Assembly: GCA_016929305.1 (NCBI GenBank)
Contig: JAFGJC010000023.1
Coordinates: forward strand, 1 to 8,367
Origin: a candidate division CSSED10-310 bacterium
GTDB taxonomy: Bacteria; CSSED10-310; JAFGJC01
Direction: 5' to 3'
DNA length: 8,367 nucleotides
A program made the translations under genes and the position numbers. The notes below the pieces were generated by a model. The model did no database searches. It had not been told where the DNA came from and saw only the letters and a program-made list of their open reading frames with translations. This document shows positions 7,059-8,367 of this stretch, one piece after another (the first letter of the stretch is position 1; every line of letters starts with the position of its first letter).

Positions 7059-7087
7059 TTAATAGAGCGTTATGCGTGTTTTTTCAA
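7059..7087 (-). promoter_or_regulatory. Probable promoter of the HEAT-repeat gene
   Basis: Read on the minus strand, TTGAAA (7082-7087, five of six consensus bases) is followed by a 17-base spacer and TATTAA (7059-7064, four of six). Initiation near 7052 would leave a leader of only about nine bases before ATG 7043, or about 15 before GTG 7037. This is just long enough to include the Shine-Dalgarno. Confidence 0.45.
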
Positions 7088-7133
7088 CTCATTCTATGAA
7101 TAATCTTGATATAAATAATTGATGATGACCAGT

Positions 7134-7163
7134 TTGGATTTCACATGAATAACAGGTTATTAT
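7134..7163 (+). promoter_or_regulatory. Possible promoter of the YfhO-like gene
   Basis: TTGGAT (7134-7139) is followed by an 18-base spacer and TATTAT (7158-7163, five of six consensus bases). The -35 box matches at only three of six positions, so this is tentative. Transcription would start near 7170, about 19 bases before the ATG. Confidence 0.3.
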
Positions 7164-7179
7164 CTTTCTGGCGAAAGGT
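7162..7179 (+). promoter_or_regulatory. Small hairpin overlapping the ribosome binding site
   Basis: ATCTTTC (7162-7168) can pair with GAAAGGT (7173-7179), with one G-U pair and a four-base TGGC loop. The 3' arm contains AAAGG (7174-7178), the best Shine-Dalgarno candidate, ten bases before ATG 7189. If the transcript includes the 5' arm, the hairpin could limit initiation. The stem is short and A/U-rich, so its stability is doubtful. If transcription begins at about 7170 the 5' arm would be absent. Confidence 0.25.
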
Positions 7180-7188
7180 GAATGAGGA

Positions 7189-8367
7189 ATGATCAAACGG
7201 GCGTCATACATATTGCCAACGCTAATATTTCTGTTACTGCTGATGGCAATGTTATTTCCAGAGGCATTATTTTTTGGGAAAATTCTGTTTCCCACAAAAA
7301 TTCTTTATCTTTATGAACCCTGGCGTTCCGAATTTCAGTCTGTTGCTGCCGAATCGCTCAATGTGATTCTGGTTGATGAGGTTTTGGAATTTTATCCCTG
7401 GAGGGAATATCTTCGAACACGTTTACTTTCAGGAGCGATACCGCTCTGGGATCCCACGGCATTTTGTGGCTATCCGTTCATGGGACTGTTTCAAACTGCT
7501 TTTTTATATGTCCCGGATCGATTGATGGATTCATTGAAATTTGGTGATTATTGTACGTTTCGAGCTGTTTTCAATATTCTGGCAGCCGGAATCGGGATGG
7601 CTGTGTTTTTAAAACGTTACAAGAGTTCAGCTGTCGCAGCGAGTTTAGGTGCTGTTGCATATGCAGGAAGTGGTTTCCTGATTGTCTGGATGGGACATCC
7701 CCATGCAAAAAGTGCAGTGTGGCTGCCGTGGATTTTTTGGGCAGTGGAGATTATTCAGAAAAAACCGAAATTTGGGTTTATAACTTTGACCTTGGCAGGA
7801 ACCCTTGCGCTTACTGCGGGACATATCGAAACCGTTTTACACATGGCGACGGCAGCAGGCTTTTACAGTGTATTCAAATATGGACGCCAGTGGGTTCAAA
7901 AATCATATCGACCTCTTATTGCACTGGTATGCGCTTCTGTGGTGACGCTTCTGATATCTGCCGCAATGTTATTGCCGTTTGCTGAATATCTCTCCAGATC
8001 GGTGGCATATGAAACCAGATCGGAAGGTGTTGTTGTTCAAACGTATTTGGACAAAACATTGATGATTACACACATTATGCCAAAACTATTCGGTTCATCT
8101 GAAAACGGAACATATTCTTATGCGGGATTCAATTTCAGTAAAACAGGCGGTTTCAATTCGGCGGAAATAATGGGGGCTTTCATCGGAGTTGTTCCGTTGA
8201 TTCTTGGTTTGGCAGGTCTTCTCTCGAAACAATGCGCTTCCTTTAGATCTGTTTTTGCTGTGATTGTTGTTTTTTGTGCCGGGGTTGTATACAAATTTCC
8301 GCTGATCTATCAGCTTTCTCAGCTCCTGCCCGGATATAAAATGTCGTACAACTTCAGAATGGTTTTA
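7189..8367 (+). CDS. YfhO-like polytopic membrane protein, 3' end outside window
   Basis: The frame is open for 393 codons from ATG 7189 to the right edge. A TGA two codons upstream makes this the first possible start. Residue 5-29 is a first membrane helix. It is followed by a long loop carrying the family pattern LVDEVLEFYPWREYL (61-75), then SGAIPLWDP and CGYPFMGLFQ up to about residue 102. Further hydrophobic segments lie at about 125-141, 146-168, 175-189, 196-215, 242-264, 328-346 and 353-370. The 'D...yPW...l..G..PLWdP..f.G.Pf' signature is typical of YfhO (PF09586) and related GT-C fold glycosyltransferases, in which acidic residues near the first loop (here Asp63/Glu64) are the likely catalytic or metal-binding positions. 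Such proteins usually span 700-900 residues, so about half is missing here. They transfer sugars from polyprenyl-phosphate donors to cell-envelope polymers; the acceptor here is unknown. The HEAT gene is divergent, and there is no operon partner upstream on this strand. Confidence 0.82.
   Translation, partial: MIKRASYILPTLIFLLLLMAMLFPEALFFGKILFPTKILYLYEPWRSEFQSVAAESLNVILVDEVLEFYPWREYLRTRLLSGAIPLWDPTAFCGYPFMGLFQTAFLYVPDRLMDSLKFGDYCTFRAVFNILAAGIGMAVFLKRYKSSAVAASLGAVAYAGSGFLIVWMGHPHAKSAVWLPWIFWAVEIIQKKPKFGFITLTLAGTLALTAGHIETVLHMATAAGFYSVFKYGRQWVQKSYRPLIALVCASVVTLLISAAMLLPFAEYLSRSVAYETRSEGVVVQTYLDKTLMITHIMPKLFGSSENGTYSYAGFNFSKTGGFNSAEIMGAFIGVVPLILGLAGLLSKQCASFRSVFAVIVVFCAGVVYKFPLIYQLSQLLPGYKMSYNFRMVL

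Noticed and set aside
7551..7985. Plus-strand 144-codon Cys-rich frame inside the YfhO-like gene
   Set aside because: It is an out-of-frame shadow; the frame opened at 7189 runs unbroken through it with hydrophobic segments and family motifs.

Overview
The window suggests a Gram-negative, free-living bacterium of moderate GC content. Two genes encode Sec-exported proteins with signal peptides ending in Ser-Gln or Ala-Gln. One has lamin-tail-domain repeats joined by Pro/Thr linkers, a style common in poorly cultured phyla. This assignment is an inference: there is no rRNA or other phylogenetic marker here. The sequence shows no tRNA, rRNA, CRISPR array, insertion sequence or phage gene. No gene-free stretch exceeds about 205 bases.

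Layout from left to right. On the minus strand, 1-1714 holds the first 571 codons of a secreted protein with three tandem lamin tail domains; its 3' end lies beyond the left edge. Also on the minus strand, 1836-2726 encodes a nucleotidyltransferase-fold protein whose catalytic Asp pattern looks degenerate. A 204-base divergent promoter region follows. On the plus strand, 2931-4985 encodes a secreted zinc metallopeptidase of the HExxH...E type with an Ig-like domain and a C-terminal beta-rich domain. It converges, with only 27 bases between stop codons, on the minus-strand gene 5013-7043. That gene encodes a HEAT-repeat protein anchored by two C-terminal membrane helices with coiled coils on either side. 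A second divergent promoter region (about 145 bases) separates it from the plus-strand gene at 7189, which encodes a YfhO-like polytopic membrane protein cut off by the right edge at codon 393.

How the genes work together: no operon is evident. Each gene except the first has its own recognisable or plausible promoter. The exported repeat protein and the exported peptidase could act in the same extracytoplasmic space. The HEAT protein and the YfhO-like protein are both membrane associated. Nothing in the sequence proves that any pair is functionally linked. The points most worth checking are the near-identical tandem units of the first gene with one cysteine each, the apparent loss of two catalytic Asp residues in the nucleotidyltransferase-like protein, and the unusual HEAT plus two-helix architecture with an ambiguous start codon.
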